52,500 nucleotides of DNA from Piromyces finnis (GCA_002104945.1 MCFH01000105.1:1-52500); one strand, 5' to 3'. Positions 18,589-30,680 are shown, numbered from the stretch's first letter. Notes: generated by a model not told the origin, from the letters alone. Program-made: numbers and translations.

Positions 18589-20031
18589 TGATACGTTACC
18601 TCTGTAAAATATTCTATTCTAAGTTCAGGTTTGTATACACTAAATCAAACTAACACTAGTTATAAATTTATTTATTATTAAACTTTATTTATTTATTAAA
18701 TTATATTAAACTAAACTAAACTAAAACAACCGTTGATTACTTTACCGTGAAGGTTATTTTACCAGAGCCCTCACTAGGTAATCAATTATTAATTAAAGCT
18801 AAACTAATTATTAACTAATGTTAATTTATCTAAACTAAATTAACCTATACCACTAACTATACGATTTTCCAACTATCGTTTCAATAGTTGACAAATTTTC
18901 TTTATTTATACTTTTTAAATAAATTGAATAAATTCTAATATACATGTTTTAATATTATAATTTTACATTGTTTACATTTATGCATTTATTAAAAGAAATT
19001 ATTTGTATTAAACTATTTAAATTCAATTTATTTACTAAAGAATTTTCTAAACTTAAAATAAAGTTTTGATTTAATTACTATATGGTTGATTATATTTCAA
19101 ACATATATTTAATTTATTTATTTCTAATTTTGAGGCTTAGTTTATAAAAAAAATTTTTTCTTATCTAAAATATTTATTGGTTGAAATTTATTTAATTTAA
19201 AAATTTTATTTTATCATCAAAAACTTTATCTTATCATAAAATTAGATTTACATAAATTTATGTTAATGTATTGTAATACATTATTTTATCGTAACTTTAG
19301 ATTTCACATAGATTTATGTTAATGTATTGTGATACATTATTTTATCGTAACTTTAGATTTCACATAGATTTATGTTAATGTATTGTGATATAAATTTTGT
19401 AAAGATTTACGGTACATTAATTCAATACATTGTACATTATTTTAAATACGTATTAAATACATTATTCTATTAATACAATATTTTACAACCTCTATAAAAA
19501 TAAGAAATTAGCATAAATTCTAGGTAAAAAGTAATTTAGGTTAGAAAATAGTAATAATATAATATTGTAGAATAAATTATTAATGTACATTAATGTACAT
19601 AGTCAATAATAGTAATAATAATTCTAATAATATAGCGGAGTTATAGGAAAAATGATATAAAAATAGTATAAAAAGAACAAAGAGAAAAAAAAAAAAAAAG
19701 GAATAATTAGTTGAGAAGAATATTTTGGAAGAGAATTATTTAAAGGAGTTAAATAATTCTATTAGGTTATATTATTTGTTCTTAAATATAAATTATTCTT
19801 ATTCTTTTAATTGTAAAAAACCTTTCATTCATTAATTATAAATAAAGATTGAAGATATAACAAAAATATTATATAAATTACATGTTTCTTTCTTTCTATT
19901 TTACTTATTAAAAGTATTGAAATTGTTATTATTAATTTCCTTTATTAGAATATATTATTTTATAATTCCCTATTTGCTTTGTCCTAAAATAAATAAATTA
20001 TTTTGTGGTACTTTATGAAAATATTGTATCA
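18589..20031 (+). repeat. 5' LTR of Gy2, split by G1
   Basis: Starts TGATACGTTACC and ends ATTGTATCA. It equals the 3' LTR once 18603-19487 and one ACCTC are removed. Confidence 0.93.
18603..19487. mobile_element. Solo LTR G1 in Gy2 5' LTR
   Basis: Bounded TGTAAAATATTC...ATATTTTACA, 885 bp, with the 5-bp duplication ACCTC (18598-18602, 19488-19492). The empty site is seen in the Gy2 3' LTR at about 27764. It contains a tandemly repeated segment around 19245-19390. G2 (28324) is a second copy. Confidence 0.92.
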
Positions 20032-20037
20032 TAATTT

Positions 20038-20054
20038 TGGTGGAGAATCCGGGC
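20038..20054 (+). promoter_or_regulatory. Gy2 tRNA primer-binding site
   Basis: TGGTGGAGAATCCGGGC begins 6 bases after the LTR. It would pair with a tRNA 3' end reading GGATTCTCCACCA. None of the tRNA genes in this window matches, so the primer tRNA lies elsewhere. Confidence 0.75.
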
Positions 20055-20378
20055 GAAGCAAAATAAAATAATATGAAAATAATAAAGAAAAAGAATTATA
20101 ATAGTTCCGTAATACTTTATTTAATTTAAATATTAATATTAATTTTATAAGTTTAATTATCTTTATATATATATTTTAACACTTACTTTATAAAAAAAAA
20201 AAAAAAATTTCTTAAGTAATCTCATTATAAATAATTATAATTTTTTGTTTAATTACTTTTTATTATATAAAAAAATAATACACATACATATATATTTATA
20301 ACAATAATATAAAAAAAAAAAAAAAAAAAAGAAAATTTAAATAAGCATATAATTGAAATTTGTTTTTTTTCTTCAAGT

Positions 20379-21164
20379 ATGTTTGACGCTATCAAATTAC
20401 AGAGAGCTTTACCTCTTCTTATAAATTATGGGAGAGATGTTGAAAGCTGGATCTCTGATTTTAAAAGAATCATGAATCTTCATGATATTGTGGAACTAAG
20501 GAGAATATTTACTTGGTCTAAGGAAGCTGTTGAAGAAGATATTCAGGGAATGTTGGATACTTTAGTTAAAGAAGATAATAATGGAACATTAACATATCCA
20601 ACTTTAAATGAAATAAAAAAGGCTATTGAGAAACACTTAAAAATAACTGATTCAGATAAATGTTCTATATTAAAAACCTTAAGAATTAATAATGAAGAAA
20701 CCATTAAAAAGTTTAATTTTAAATATATGAAGTTATATGAAAACTTGAATGAAGATTATAAAAAATTAATTGTTGTTAAAGATTACACTAACTCAATTAA
20801 TACTCGAGTTTTTCCTTGCTCAAGAGTTATGACAGCCCAATGTCAAACTTTGGAAGATGCTTTTAAAGTGGCTGAAATTGCTGAAGAAACTGAAAAAGAA
20901 ATAATGAATGGAACGATGCAAGTAAATATGAATTCAGGTCATAATGTAATGTTCACACAATCCTCTATTAATAATTATAATAACCCGTTATTGAATCATC
21001 CGATTTATGGAAACTTTCAGGTAGCCCAAACATATACTGGTGGTAATTCAATGAGTTATAATCCAAACCCTTATAATACTTCAAATCAAAACAATTATGG
21101 TTATAATTATAAAAGATATGGAAATAATGGTGGAAATAATTATTATAAAAAAATAATAATCTAA
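20379..21164 (+). pseudogene. Gy2 Gag, N-terminal part, ended by a one-base shift
   Basis: 261 residues: a capsid-like helical region (about 1-185), then an Asn/Tyr/Gly-rich segment. The frame ends shortly after an A7 run (21147-21153). The next open frame (to 21493) is one base back and continues the same Asn-rich composition with the zinc knuckle. The simplest reading is that one A is missing from the run, by mutation or sequencing error. The start is the first ATG after a 20-A leader run (about 20310-20330). Together the pieces make the particle-forming protein of Gy2. Confidence 0.85.
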
Positions 21165-21196
21165 TTCACAATACTAGATATGGACAATCCAATGTT

Positions 21197-21493
21197 ATGA
21201 TGATTGGAAATAATTCATCATATAATAATTCAACTAATCCATATACCAATAATAATCAAATAGGAAACTCAAACTTCAATAACAAAAATAGCCACAAATT
21301 CAACAATTATCAAAATGGAAATAACCAACCCAATAATACCCACAATAATAATAATTCTTTCACTAAAGGAAACAAAGATATAATTTGTTTTAAGTGCAAT
21401 CAATTAGGTCATAAGTCTCACAATTGCCCTTACAGTTATGAACAATTATTTGAAATGGAAAAGAAAGGAATGTTAAAGAAGCCTTTAAACTAA
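21197..21493 (+). CDS. Gy2 Gag, C-terminal part with zinc knuckle
   Basis: The gag continuation is open across the A7 region; the M at 21197 is internal. It is Asn-rich, then has a CCHC knuckle 'CFKCNQLGHKSHNC' at residues 64-77, known to bind retroelement RNA. The last two sense codons are TTA AAC before TAA, and with the preceding T they form the heptamer T TTA AAC in frame. Pol is open in the -1 frame over this stretch, so this is where ribosomes would shift into pol. Confidence 0.88.
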   Translation: MMIGNNSSYNNSTNPYTNNNQIGNSNFNNKNSHKFNNYQNGNNQPNNTHNNNNSFTKGNKDIICFKCNQLGHKSHNCPYSYEQLFEMEKKGMLKKPLN

Positions 21494-21522
21494 TTAGTGG
21501 AAGAAGGACAACTTCCATTAAT
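21484..21522 (+). promoter_or_regulatory. Gy2 programmed -1 frameshift site
   Basis: T TTA AAC at 21484-21490 in the gag frame, with the gag stop next. A hairpin follows: 21493-21503 pairs with 21512-21522 (11 bp, one G-T) around an 8-base loop. The upper seven pairs start about 6 bases past the heptamer. The -1 frame reads 'FKL' into pol. Confidence 0.8.
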
Positions 21523-21582
21523 CAAACCAATTTAAATGATAATAAACGAAATATAAATCATAATAATAATAATAATAACTTA

Positions 21583-23964
21583 ATGACCATTGTTACTAAT
21601 AACAATGATAATAACATTTATAATAATGTGAACACTAATAGAAATTATAATAATAATAATGATAATAATAGTAATAATATCAATAATAATAATAATTTCA
21701 ACGTGGATGATTCTTTATTAAACAATAATAATGATGTGTACATACCAGAGTTTAATTCAATAAATGATAAAATTTCCTATAATATAAATTATGAGAATGG
21801 TAATCCCTCTAATTTAATGGTAGCTGTACGTAAAGGAAAAGAAAAGAATAAAAATAAGAATCTACCTTATATCGATGCCACTCACAAACCAAAGTTAAAG
21901 GATAATCCAAAGCCCATTCTAACAGGTGCCATGTTACACAATAACAAGTTACCTGAGTTGAGGTTTCCTAATGCAAGTAAAAATGAACAAATAACTAGTG
22001 ATAACATGGGTAGTTCCAATATCACTGATAATGATAAATTTAATAAAATAAATATTCAAGAAGATAAAAGTAATAAAAATGATGAAGACTTACTACCTGA
22101 GAATGATTCTAGAGATGAAGAAATGTTTATGGAAGAAGATATGGAATCTACAGCTGAATCATTGGAGTTGAATGTACCTAATGAAAAGGATCACGATAAG
22201 GAAGATGTTACATTAAATAGTGGTACAAAAATATTAAAGAATAATAAGAAAAAGAATAAAACAGAAAAATTAAATTACCTAATTCCATCTTTTGTTACTG
22301 AAAAGAATATAAGTAATGTTAAGAAACAAAATAAAAGAGAAAAATTAAAAGAAATAAATGAGAAAATTAATAAGAAGATAAATTCTGAATCTAAAGAACA
22401 AGAGAAATCTACTGAACAGAATACATCTAAAGAGCGGCATATAAATCTTATGGAAGACTTTGAAAAATATTATATTCAGGATTTAGTCAAAGAGGTGGCA
22501 TCTACCGAGGTTATGACTAAATTAGCCTATCTTCTTGATCTATTCCCTAAGTTTAGGACGGAATTTCTAAAAGCTCTTAAATTAACACCAAAACAGACCA
22601 TTACCAATGTAATGACTGTAATTAGTAGAAATAAAATAATTAAAGTTCATGGTAAAGTAGAAAATATTAATTGTGAAATTTTTCTGGATACTTGTGCTAG
22701 CGTAAATATAATTACACGCTCAGCTTTAAACAAATATAATATTAACAAACCTGCTATCGGAAGGATTTCAGAAACCATTTTCCAAGCTTATTCTAATTCA
22801 ACTACTGATACGGATATTTATGAGTTGGAAATATCTATTGGAAACAAAACTTTCACTGATTTCTTTAGGGTTATTGATAAGGATGATTTATTCGATATTT
22901 TAATTGGTGTTGATTCATTGAAAAGAAATAGATTTGATATAAATTTAGTAACAGACTCATTATTTTATGTTGATAACAATAATAATTACCTTAAATTGGC
23001 TGATTTATTATACGATATTAAACCTGCAGTAGTTACTCAGAATATGGATCAACGTGTTGAAGATTCGAACCCTATCTTGTTAACTATGACTGTTAGTAAT
23101 GATAATGATAAAGCACACAATACATTCGTTATGAAAAGGAATTATATTAATGAAATTATAAATACTATACCAGAAGAATATAAAAATTTAGTTTTTGATT
23201 TGTTTACAAAATTTGAAAGTGTTATTGCTACCAGTACTGATGATTTAGGTCAATCTCTATTGCTACCACATAAAATTGAATTGAAGCCGGATGTCCTTCC
23301 TATCAAACAGCGGGCTTATAGATTATCAAAATCTCAAACGGAAGCCTTGAAGAGTGAATTAACTAAGCTTATTAATAATAAGCTTATAGAACCGTCTAGT
23401 TCTACTTGGTCATCGCCGGTGGTGTTAGTTCCTAAAAAGAATAACAAATGGCGCATGTGTGTAGACTATCGCCGTTTAAATAATGTTACCATTAAAGACT
23501 CATACGCATTACCATTAATTGATGATATTTTTTATTTTATTAATAGAAACTCTAAAATACTTACTACATTAGATCTTTTTTCGGGATATCACCAAATCCC
23601 CATGCATCCAAATGACAGAGAAAAAACAGCTTTTACTACCATGTTTGGTAATTATAATTTTAGGGTGATGCCCTTTGGATTATGCAATGCCCCTGTTACA
23701 TTTCAAAGGGAAATGAACAGGATTTTTTTTGATTTAATTGGCACTTGCATGTTTATCTATATTGATGATCTTATTGTATTTTCTGAATCGTTGGAATCCC
23801 ATGTTGAAGATTTATCCAAAATATTTAAAATATTAAAAGATAACAATTTAAGAATTAATATTGAGAAGTGTTCATTTTTTAAAACTGAGGTAGAATTATT
23901 AGGTCATATACTTACAATAAATGGTATTTCTCCAATTCCTAATAAAATTAGTGTAAAGATATAA
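21583..23964 (+). CDS. Gy2 Pol, first part (protease and reverse transcriptase)
   Basis: The pol frame is open from about 21447; the ATG at 21583 is the first methionine but is probably not a real start, since entry is by -1 frameshift. Residues 1 to about 330 (from that M) are an Asn/Lys-rich low-complexity linker. An aspartic protease-like 'FLDTCASVNII' is near 368-378; the usual glycine of DTGA is cysteine. Reverse transcriptase has 'WRMCVDYRRLN', 'MPFGLCNAPVTFQREM' and YIDD near 726. After 'PNKIS' solo LTR N1 breaks the frame. The second part is at 24741-26612. Confidence 0.93.
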   Translation: MTIVTNNNDNNIYNNVNTNRNYNNNNDNNSNNINNNNNFNVDDSLLNNNNDVYIPEFNSINDKISYNINYENGNPSNLMVAVRKGKEKNKNKNLPYIDATHKPKLKDNPKPILTGAMLHNNKLPELRFPNASKNEQITSDNMGSSNITDNDKFNKINIQEDKSNKNDEDLLPENDSRDEEMFMEEDMESTAESLELNVPNEKDHDKEDVTLNSGTKILKNNKKKNKTEKLNYLIPSFVTEKNISNVKKQNKREKLKEINEKINKKINSESKEQEKSTEQNTSKERHINLMEDFEKYYIQDLVKEVASTEVMTKLAYLLDLFPKFRTEFLKALKLTPKQTITNVMTVISRNKIIKVHGKVENINCEIFLDTCASVNIITRSALNKYNINKPAIGRISETIFQAYSNSTTDTDIYELEISIGNKTFTDFFRVIDKDDLFDILIGVDSLKRNRFDINLVTDSLFYVDNNNNYLKLADLLYDIKPAVVTQNMDQRVEDSNPILLTMTVSNDNDKAHNTFVMKRNYINEIINTIPEEYKNLVFDLFTKFESVIATSTDDLGQSLLLPHKIELKPDVLPIKQRAYRLSKSQTEALKSELTKLINNKLIEPSSSTWSSPVVLVPKKNNKWRMCVDYRRLNNVTIKDSYALPLIDDIFYFINRNSKILTTLDLFSGYHQIPMHPNDREKTAFTTMFGNYNFRVMPFGLCNAPVTFQREMNRIFFDLIGTCMFIYIDDLIVFSESLESHVEDLSKIFKILKDNNLRINIEKCSFFKTEVELLGHILTINGISPIPNKISVKI

Positions 23965-24740
23965 GATATATCTTTAAATTATTTAATAATTAATTATTAA
24001 TTATTAAATAATAAATTAATATTTAGTAAAACTTATTATAGAATTTTTGAATAAATTTTATGGAATAATTTAATAATAAATTGTTTTATAATAATTCCGT
24101 TAAAATTAAATTAAGATAAATATTTAAATTTAAGGAATAAAAGAATTTTAATTAAATTTAAATATTTCAAATATTTAAAATAATTAAAATATTTTTTTAA
24201 ATACTTTTTATTTAATTTTAGAATAGATTATACTTTTTTATTTAAATTTAGAATAGTTTAATAATTTTAACTTAGTTTTAAAAATAGATTTATTTATATT
24301 TCAATAGGAAATATATTAAGAATAGTATTGATAATATTAAATTAATTTATAGAAAATACATGAGCTTTATTCAATTTTGAGTTTACTCAAATTGAATTAA
24401 AAGTATAATGAATTAGTTTAGTTTAGTTCTGTTATTTTATTATTTAATTAAATTAGTTTTGTTTATTTTATATTAAATATATGTTTATTTAAATAGAATA
24501 ATATATTAGAATATAATTATGAAAAAATATAAATACATGTAATTTTTGTTTATTAAATCGATGTAATTGTTATTTTCAATTTTTTAATTATTAACTATTA
24601 TATAGCTAATAATATTTTTAAGAGTTTAAATAAAATGTTTTCTTAAAATAAAAATTTAATGTTTTATTTTTTTATTTTTGTGTTAATAAAAATTGTTTTG
24701 TTTTAAGTATGAAATCTGTTTTAAATTTTATACTTTTACA
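23952..24740 (+). mobile_element. Solo LTR N1 in Gy2 reverse transcriptase
   Basis: 789 bp, TGTAAAGATATAAG...TACTTTTACA, with the 5-bp duplication ATTAG (23947-23951, 24741-24745). Together they are 794 bp, and the two pol halves are offset by just that amount modulo 3. Confidence 0.94.
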
Positions 24741-26612
24741 ATTAGTGTGATCTCTAACTGGATACCACCAAAGAATGTAACCCAAGTTAAATCTTTCCTG
24801 GGAGCCATAGGTTACTATCGGAAATTTATTAAGAACTTTGCTCAAATAGCAAAATCTTTATTCAACCTTTTGAAGAAGGACGTTCCTTTTGTTTGGACTG
24901 AGGAATGTAACTCGGCATTTGAAGATCTCAAAGGTAGATTAATCTCAGCGCCTATTTTATCTGCTCCTGATTATTCCAAGCCATTTATAATTAGGACGGA
25001 TGCTTCCAGAGATGGGTTAGGGGGTGTCTTATTACAAAGTATGGATGATAAGACTGAAGTTCCAATCTATTTTGAGAGTAGGTCTTTATCTTCTTCGGAA
25101 AATAACTACAGTATCACGGACTTAGAGGGAAAAGCTGTCTTTCATTGTGTCAAGAAATTTAAACCCTTTATTACTGGAAACTCAATGGTTACTACGGTAA
25201 TTACGGATCATAAGCCTCTTGTTGATATCTTCGGGAATAGAGAACCTACTAATAGTCGTCACCTTAAGTGGGTTACGGAACTGTCTATTCTTAACGTGGA
25301 AGTTCGATTTGAAGAGGGGAAGAGAAATGTCATTGCGGATGCTTTATCTAGATTAAAGACAAAATCGCAGGAACATACAGAAGATAATTTGGATTGTAAT
25401 GAAGTGGTTAATATTATATGTAATATTAATAGAATTAATAATCAAAATATTAATAATTTTATGGAGGAATATATCAATAAAAGAATAATTAATATTGATG
25501 GTATTAAATATTACAAGCAAGGAGAGAAGCTCAGAAAAATCATTGAGGATATAGAGACCCAAGTTCAGTTGATAGAAATGGCACATAGTATTGGTCACGA
25601 AGGTATTTTCAAAACCTATAACAGGTTAAAAAGAGATTATTATTGGACGCATATGAAAGAAGACGTAGTAAATTATATTAAATGTTGTTACCGTTGTCAA
25701 ACACGTCGACCACAATCATTAAATAAAAACTCAGAAGATATAGCTACTCCTCCTGGATATCCTTTTTCCAGAGTTGGTTTAGACTTGATCGGGCCTCTTT
25801 CTAGAACAAAAAATAATAATAAATATATAATTGTATTAGTAGACTATTTAACAAAGTGGGTAGAAGCTGAACCATTAGCCACTGCAGAGTCAGAGGATGT
25901 AATAAACTTCTTAAAAAGAGTATTTGCTAGACATGGAGTTCCGGAAATTCTAGTGACGGATAATGGACCTCAATTTACATCGGACAAAACAAAGGCTTTT
26001 CTGGATCTTCATGATGTTTATGTGCAATACATTACTACTTATCACCCAGCTTCTAACGGTGAAGTAGAAAATAGAAACAGAGAGATCGGGAAATATTTAC
26101 GTCTTTTAGGAGAAAATACGGACGACTGGGATGAAACACTTTATAGTGCTCTTTGGGCTTTAAGGACATGCAAGAATGAAGTAACTAAATATAGTAGTTT
26201 TGAACTACTCTATGGTCGAAGAGACTTACAACCTTTTGAATTATCAATCAATATAGAAAAACGAAATGAACAAGAATCAGATGAGGAATATTGGCTACGT
26301 AAGTTTATCACACATGATAAATGGATTCGCGAAGCCATAAATAATATAGAAACAGCGAATAAATTATGGGAAGATCGCCGAAAACAAATTAAAAGAATGA
26401 AAAGTAATTACAAACCTGGGGATTTAGTCTTAATAAAGTTATTCAATAGGAGAAAGTTAGACCCATACTTTACCGGACCATTACGTGTTGTTAAGAAAGA
26501 GTTGAATACGGTAACGGTATGTGATCCTGTTACAGGTGAGATAGCAGAAAGAAACATTCATTTAAAGAATGTTATTCCCTATATCACCGAGATTAACTTA
26601 GACAATGAATAA
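24741..26612 (+). CDS. Gy2 Pol, second part (RT thumb, RNase H, integrase)
   Basis: The open frame runs from 24693 but its first 48 bases are N1; Gy2 sequence resumes at 24741. In order: RT connection ('VKSFLGAIGYYRKFIKNFA'), RNase H ('IRTDASRDGLGGVLLQ', 'ADALSR'), the integrase zinc finger ('HSIGHEGIFKTYNRLKRDYYW' and 'CCYRCQTRRPQ'), and the core with 'GLDLIGPL', 'VTDNGPQFTSD' and 'HPASNGEVENRNREI' (the D, D and E). It ends with a GPY/F-type tail ('YFTGPLRVVKK') and no chromodomain. Domains are complete and free of stops. Confidence 0.94.
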   Translation: MSVISNWIPPKNVTQVKSFLGAIGYYRKFIKNFAQIAKSLFNLLKKDVPFVWTEECNSAFEDLKGRLISAPILSAPDYSKPFIIRTDASRDGLGGVLLQSMDDKTEVPIYFESRSLSSSENNYSITDLEGKAVFHCVKKFKPFITGNSMVTTVITDHKPLVDIFGNREPTNSRHLKWVTELSILNVEVRFEEGKRNVIADALSRLKTKSQEHTEDNLDCNEVVNIICNINRINNQNINNFMEEYINKRIINIDGIKYYKQGEKLRKIIEDIETQVQLIEMAHSIGHEGIFKTYNRLKRDYYWTHMKEDVVNYIKCCYRCQTRRPQSLNKNSEDIATPPGYPFSRVGLDLIGPLSRTKNNNKYIIVLVDYLTKWVEAEPLATAESEDVINFLKRVFARHGVPEILVTDNGPQFTSDKTKAFLDLHDVYVQYITTYHPASNGEVENRNREIGKYLRLLGENTDDWDETLYSALWALRTCKNEVTKYSSFELLYGRRDLQPFELSINIEKRNEQESDEEYWLRKFITHDKWIREAINNIETANKLWEDRRKQIKRMKSNYKPGDLVLIKLFNRRKLDPYFTGPLRVVKKELNTVTVCDPVTGEIAERNIHLKNVIPYITEINLDNE

Positions 26613-26632
26613 ATGTACAGGTGGAGCTAATA

Positions 26633-26669
<37 letters not shown>

Positions 26670-26672
26670 TAC

Positions 26673-26717
<45 letters not shown>

Positions 26718-27753
26718 AAAAAAATACATAATAATAATAATAATAATAATAATTAATAAGTTTATACATACATATACACATCCATTCATATCCTTAATAA
26801 TAAGATAAATTAAATTAGTTACAATCATCTACATATATGAAGTGTATAGGATAAAATAATTCAATTATGAGTAACCTAAGAGTATAGAAACACAATATAA
26901 TTAAATAATATATATCCTCATTATATATAATATATAGATATAGGAAGTATAAAAAAATAAAATAATTAAATTATAATAATATAGGATTATTTATATATCA
27001 TCTATAAAAATCAGAATATGATAATAGATATGGATTCAAATAAATGAATATAGTAAATGAATAATAATAATAATAATAATAGTTATAATATAATTTAAGT
27101 AGAATTTCTATATGAACATATAAAAGGAGCATATGAATATACATACATAAAGTAGAAATAATGAGAGAATTAAATAGTACTAATATATATATATAAACAA
27201 CGGATATATGTAGAATAAAATATAATATGTATTATAAATCAAAATGAAATCATCAAATTTCTAATTAGAAAATATAGAAATGTAAATTGTGAAATTCATC
27301 TAGCAAATTCTAATTTATAAATATAATAATAATGATATATATATGATAATAAAATAATAAAGATAATAATATAAATAATATATAAATTAATAATTAATTA
27401 TGTTTATTCATTAACTAAGACAAGAAAAATACATATATATGTGAAGACTAGATAAAAACGTAACATTTAATTTCACATTCTTTATATATATAAAGCATAT
27501 AAAAAAAAACAGAATTTTTTAAACTTACCTAAAAAAAAAAAAAAAAAAAAAAAATATATATAATATTTTAGATTTAAATAATAAAAATAAAAAAAAATAT
27601 AAATTTTTTTTCATTTATTAGGACATTATTTTATAACAAAAATTAATAATTATAATCTAGGTAATATCAATACAACTATTAGTAATTTATTTAAAATGTA
27701 AACGGTAAGTTTAAGACTTCAAGGGACGAAGTCTAGACTAAGTGAGGGCGTTT
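26613..27753 (+). other. Gy2 3' non-coding region
   Basis: About 1.1 kb without a frame. It holds (TAA)n tracts at 26631-26754 and 27062-27080, a 24-A run near 27532-27554, and ends in purine-rich sequence with TTCAAGGGACGAAGT and AAGTGAGGGCG before the LTR, the likely polypurine region. The same words occur inverted at about 33955-33990. Confidence 0.75.
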
Positions 27754-28304
27754 TGATACGTTACCTCTATAAAAATAAGAAATTAGCATAAATTCTAGGT
27801 AAAAAGTAATTTAGGTTAGAAAATAGTAATAATATAATATTGTAGAATAAATTATTAATGTACATTAATGTACATAGTCAATAATAGTAATAATAATTCT
27901 AATAATATAGCGGAGTTATAGGAAAAATGATATAAAAATAGTATAAAAAGAACAAAGAGAAAAAAAAAAAAGGAATAATTAGTTGGGAAGAATATTTTGG
28001 AAGAGAATTATTTAAAGGAGTTAAATAATTCTATTAGGTTATATTATTTGTTCTTAAATATAAATTATTCTTATTCTTTTAATTGTAAAAAACCTTTCAT
28101 TCATTAATTATAAATAAAGATTGAAGATATAAAAAAAAATATTATATAAATTACATGTTTCTTTCTTTCTATTTTATTTATTAAAAGTATTGAAATTGTT
28201 ATTATTAACTTCCTTTATTAGAATATATTATTTTATAATTCCCTATTTGCTTTGTCCTAAAATAAATAAATTATTTTGTGGTACTTTATGAAAATATTGT
28301 ATCA
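27754..28304 (+). repeat. 3' LTR of Gy2
   Basis: TGATACGTTACC...ATTGTATCA, 551 bp. It differs from the 5' LTR in the length of an A-run and a few bases, and shows the empty G1 site. Confidence 0.94.
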
Positions 28305-28323
28305 TTTGTTGTGTAAGAATTAA

Positions 28324-29160
28324 TGTAAAATATTCTAAACTAAGTTCAGGTTTGTATACACTCAATATTCTAAACTACACTTTAAATTATTTTTAATTTT
28401 TATATTTTATTTATTAAATTATTTTAAAATAACTAAACTAAAACAACCGTTGATTACTTTACCGTGAAGGATATTTTACCAGAGCCCTCACTAGGTAATC
28501 AATATTTATTATTAAAAAAAAACAACTAAACTAATTATAAACTAATGTTAATTTATCTAAACAAAATTAACCTATACGATTTTCCAACTATCGTTTCAAT
28601 AGTTGAAAAATTTTCTTTATTTATACTTTTTAAATAAATTGAATAAATTCTAATATACATGTTTTAATATTATAATTTTACATTGTTTACATTTATACAT
28701 TTATTAAAAGAAATTATTTGTATTAAACTATTTAAATTCAATTTATTTACTAAAGAATTTTCTAAACTTAAAATAAAGTTTTGATTTATTTGCTATATGG
28801 TTGATTATATTTCAAACATATATTCAATTTATTTATTTCTAATTTTGAGGCTTAGTTTATAAAAATTTTTTTTTTATTATCTAAAATATTTATTGGTTAA
28901 AATTTATTTAATTTAAAATTTTATTTTATCATCAAAAACTTTATCTTATCATAAAATTATATTTTACATAAATTTATGTTAATGTATTGTGATATAAATT
29001 TTTGTAATTAAAAAATAAAATTTACATAAATTTATGTTAATATATTGTGATATAAATTTTTGTAATTAAAGAATAAAATTTACGGTACATTAATTTAATA
29101 CATTATACATTATTTTAAATACGTATTAAATACATTATTCTATTAATACAATATTTTACA
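28324..29160. mobile_element. Solo LTR G2 in C2
   Basis: TGTAAAATATTC...ATATTTTACA, 837 bp, duplication ATTAA (28319-28323, 29161-29165). C1 reads through the empty site. Confidence 0.9.
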
Positions 29161-29202
29161 ATTAATAATTATTTTTTGTATAAATTAATTCTTATTTAAT
29201 TA

Positions 29203-30305
29203 TGTAAAAGTTTTACTAAACTTATAATTTAATATTAAAATATTAAATTAAATAAAAGGTTAAAAGATAACTAGGTTAGAAAAAAAAAATGTTTTATTAA
29301 AATAATCTTAATTGATTTATAAATGAATAATTAAATTATATATTATGGTTAAAATAATTTCTTTTATTTTATTTAATGATATATTGCTAAAATATATAAT
29401 AATAAGATTATTTAGTAGTAATACTCATTAAGTATTAATTATTATTAATAGTTAATAATTTATAGTTAATAATTTAATAATTTATGGTTAATAATTTTTG
29501 GTTAATAATCTTTACAAAGATTTTAATTTCATAAACTATTCTAAACTATTTATACTATTTGTAATTTTACATTTAATAATAAAATAACTTTTCAATACAT
29601 GATTATATTCATAATATATTTTATAATACTTAAACTAAACTTAAGACTTATTCCTAATTATTAAAAAATAACTATTGTTTATAATATTCATAATATTAAT
29701 TATTTCTTAATTATAATATAATTCATTGAATATAATATTAATAATTATAATCCTCTAGTTCAAAGATTATAAATTATGTTATTGAAATAATTATTATAAA
29801 ATAAAGTTAATTAGTTCCGGAAAATAATTTTAATTTAATTAAACAATAATTTTTATACTTTGAGTGAATGATTTATGTTTGATATATCAGGGGTGATCAT
29901 TCTCTGAATAAACAATTAATCATTGCTAACAAAATATCTTTAAATTGGAATATCTCGTGAACCAGCAGAGATATTGACCTGATTTTAAGATATGTTGTTT
30001 GTCTCGAGCGTGGCTTTCTAACGAACGTAATTATAACCAAAACATTTTTATTCAAAAATCGTCATTCGTTGAGGAGATACGCGTGTTTTTCCTTATTCCA
30101 TTTTAACGATAAGGGTTAAAGTTATTTATTATAAAAATTATTAAGGGTTAAGGTCATATTTTAACCTTTTCTAAATTTTTAAATATTTCTTAATAAAATT
30201 TTATAATTTATTTGAAAATAAAATATTTGTTGATTTTGAAATTTCATAAGTGATTTCACAATTCCAAGTGATCTTGAAATTGTATTTTCACTAGTATTCG
30301 TGACA
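29203..30305 (-). mobile_element. Solo LTR E2 in C2
   Basis: TGTAAAAG...CGTGACA, 1103 bp, duplication AATTA (29198-29202, 30306-30310). C1 at about 17170 shows the empty site. Confidence 0.92.
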
Positions 30306-30680
30306 AATTATTTTTTAATTATTAAATTAATTATTTATTTAAACTATTAGCATACATTCATTTAAATTACTATAAACATTTATCTATATTGATATTAATT
30401 ATTCATTTACTTAATTTAAAATTTATTTAATTACTATATTAATTATTTATTTATTTAATTTAGTAATATATTTAAAATAATAGTAAACATTCATTTATTT
30501 TTTAATTAATAATTTTTGTATTACATTTTATAAGAAACATTATATATTTTATTTTACGTTTGTATTTTATATTTATGTATCGTATCTTGAAATAACTTAT
30601 AGAAACAATTAGAAAATATAAATACATATTAGGACAATCGGATATTAAAGTTTTTCCGGATTTTAATCGGTTTTACTTAA

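Larger units (their letters stand above)
18589..28304 (+). mobile_element. Gy2, near-complete Ty3/gypsy element
   Basis: A 9.7-kb element: 5' LTR 18589-20031 (split by G1), tRNA primer site at 20038, gag 20379-21493 (one shift), -1 frameshift site at 21484, pol 21447-26612 (split by N1), a long 3' region and 3' LTR 27754-28304. LTR lengths without the insertion are 553 and 551 bp, nearly identical, so it is young. The flanking 4 bp are TTTG on both sides. Apart from the gag shift and N1 the coding region is open. Confidence 0.95.

Noticed and set aside
20038-20054. Assigning the Gy2 primer to one of the tRNAs in this window
   Set aside because: The Arg, Ser and Leu acceptor ends here do not match GGATTCTCC.
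21140-21165. A second programmed -1 frameshift at the A7 run within Gy2 gag
   Set aside because: The phase gives T AAA AAA, not a good X XXY YYZ site, and a shift in mid-gag ahead of the zinc knuckle has no clear purpose. Loss of one A, or a homopolymer error, is simpler.
26593-26828. Two minus-strand frames rich in Tyr/Leu/Ile
   Set aside because: Translation of (TAA)n tracts after Gy2 pol.
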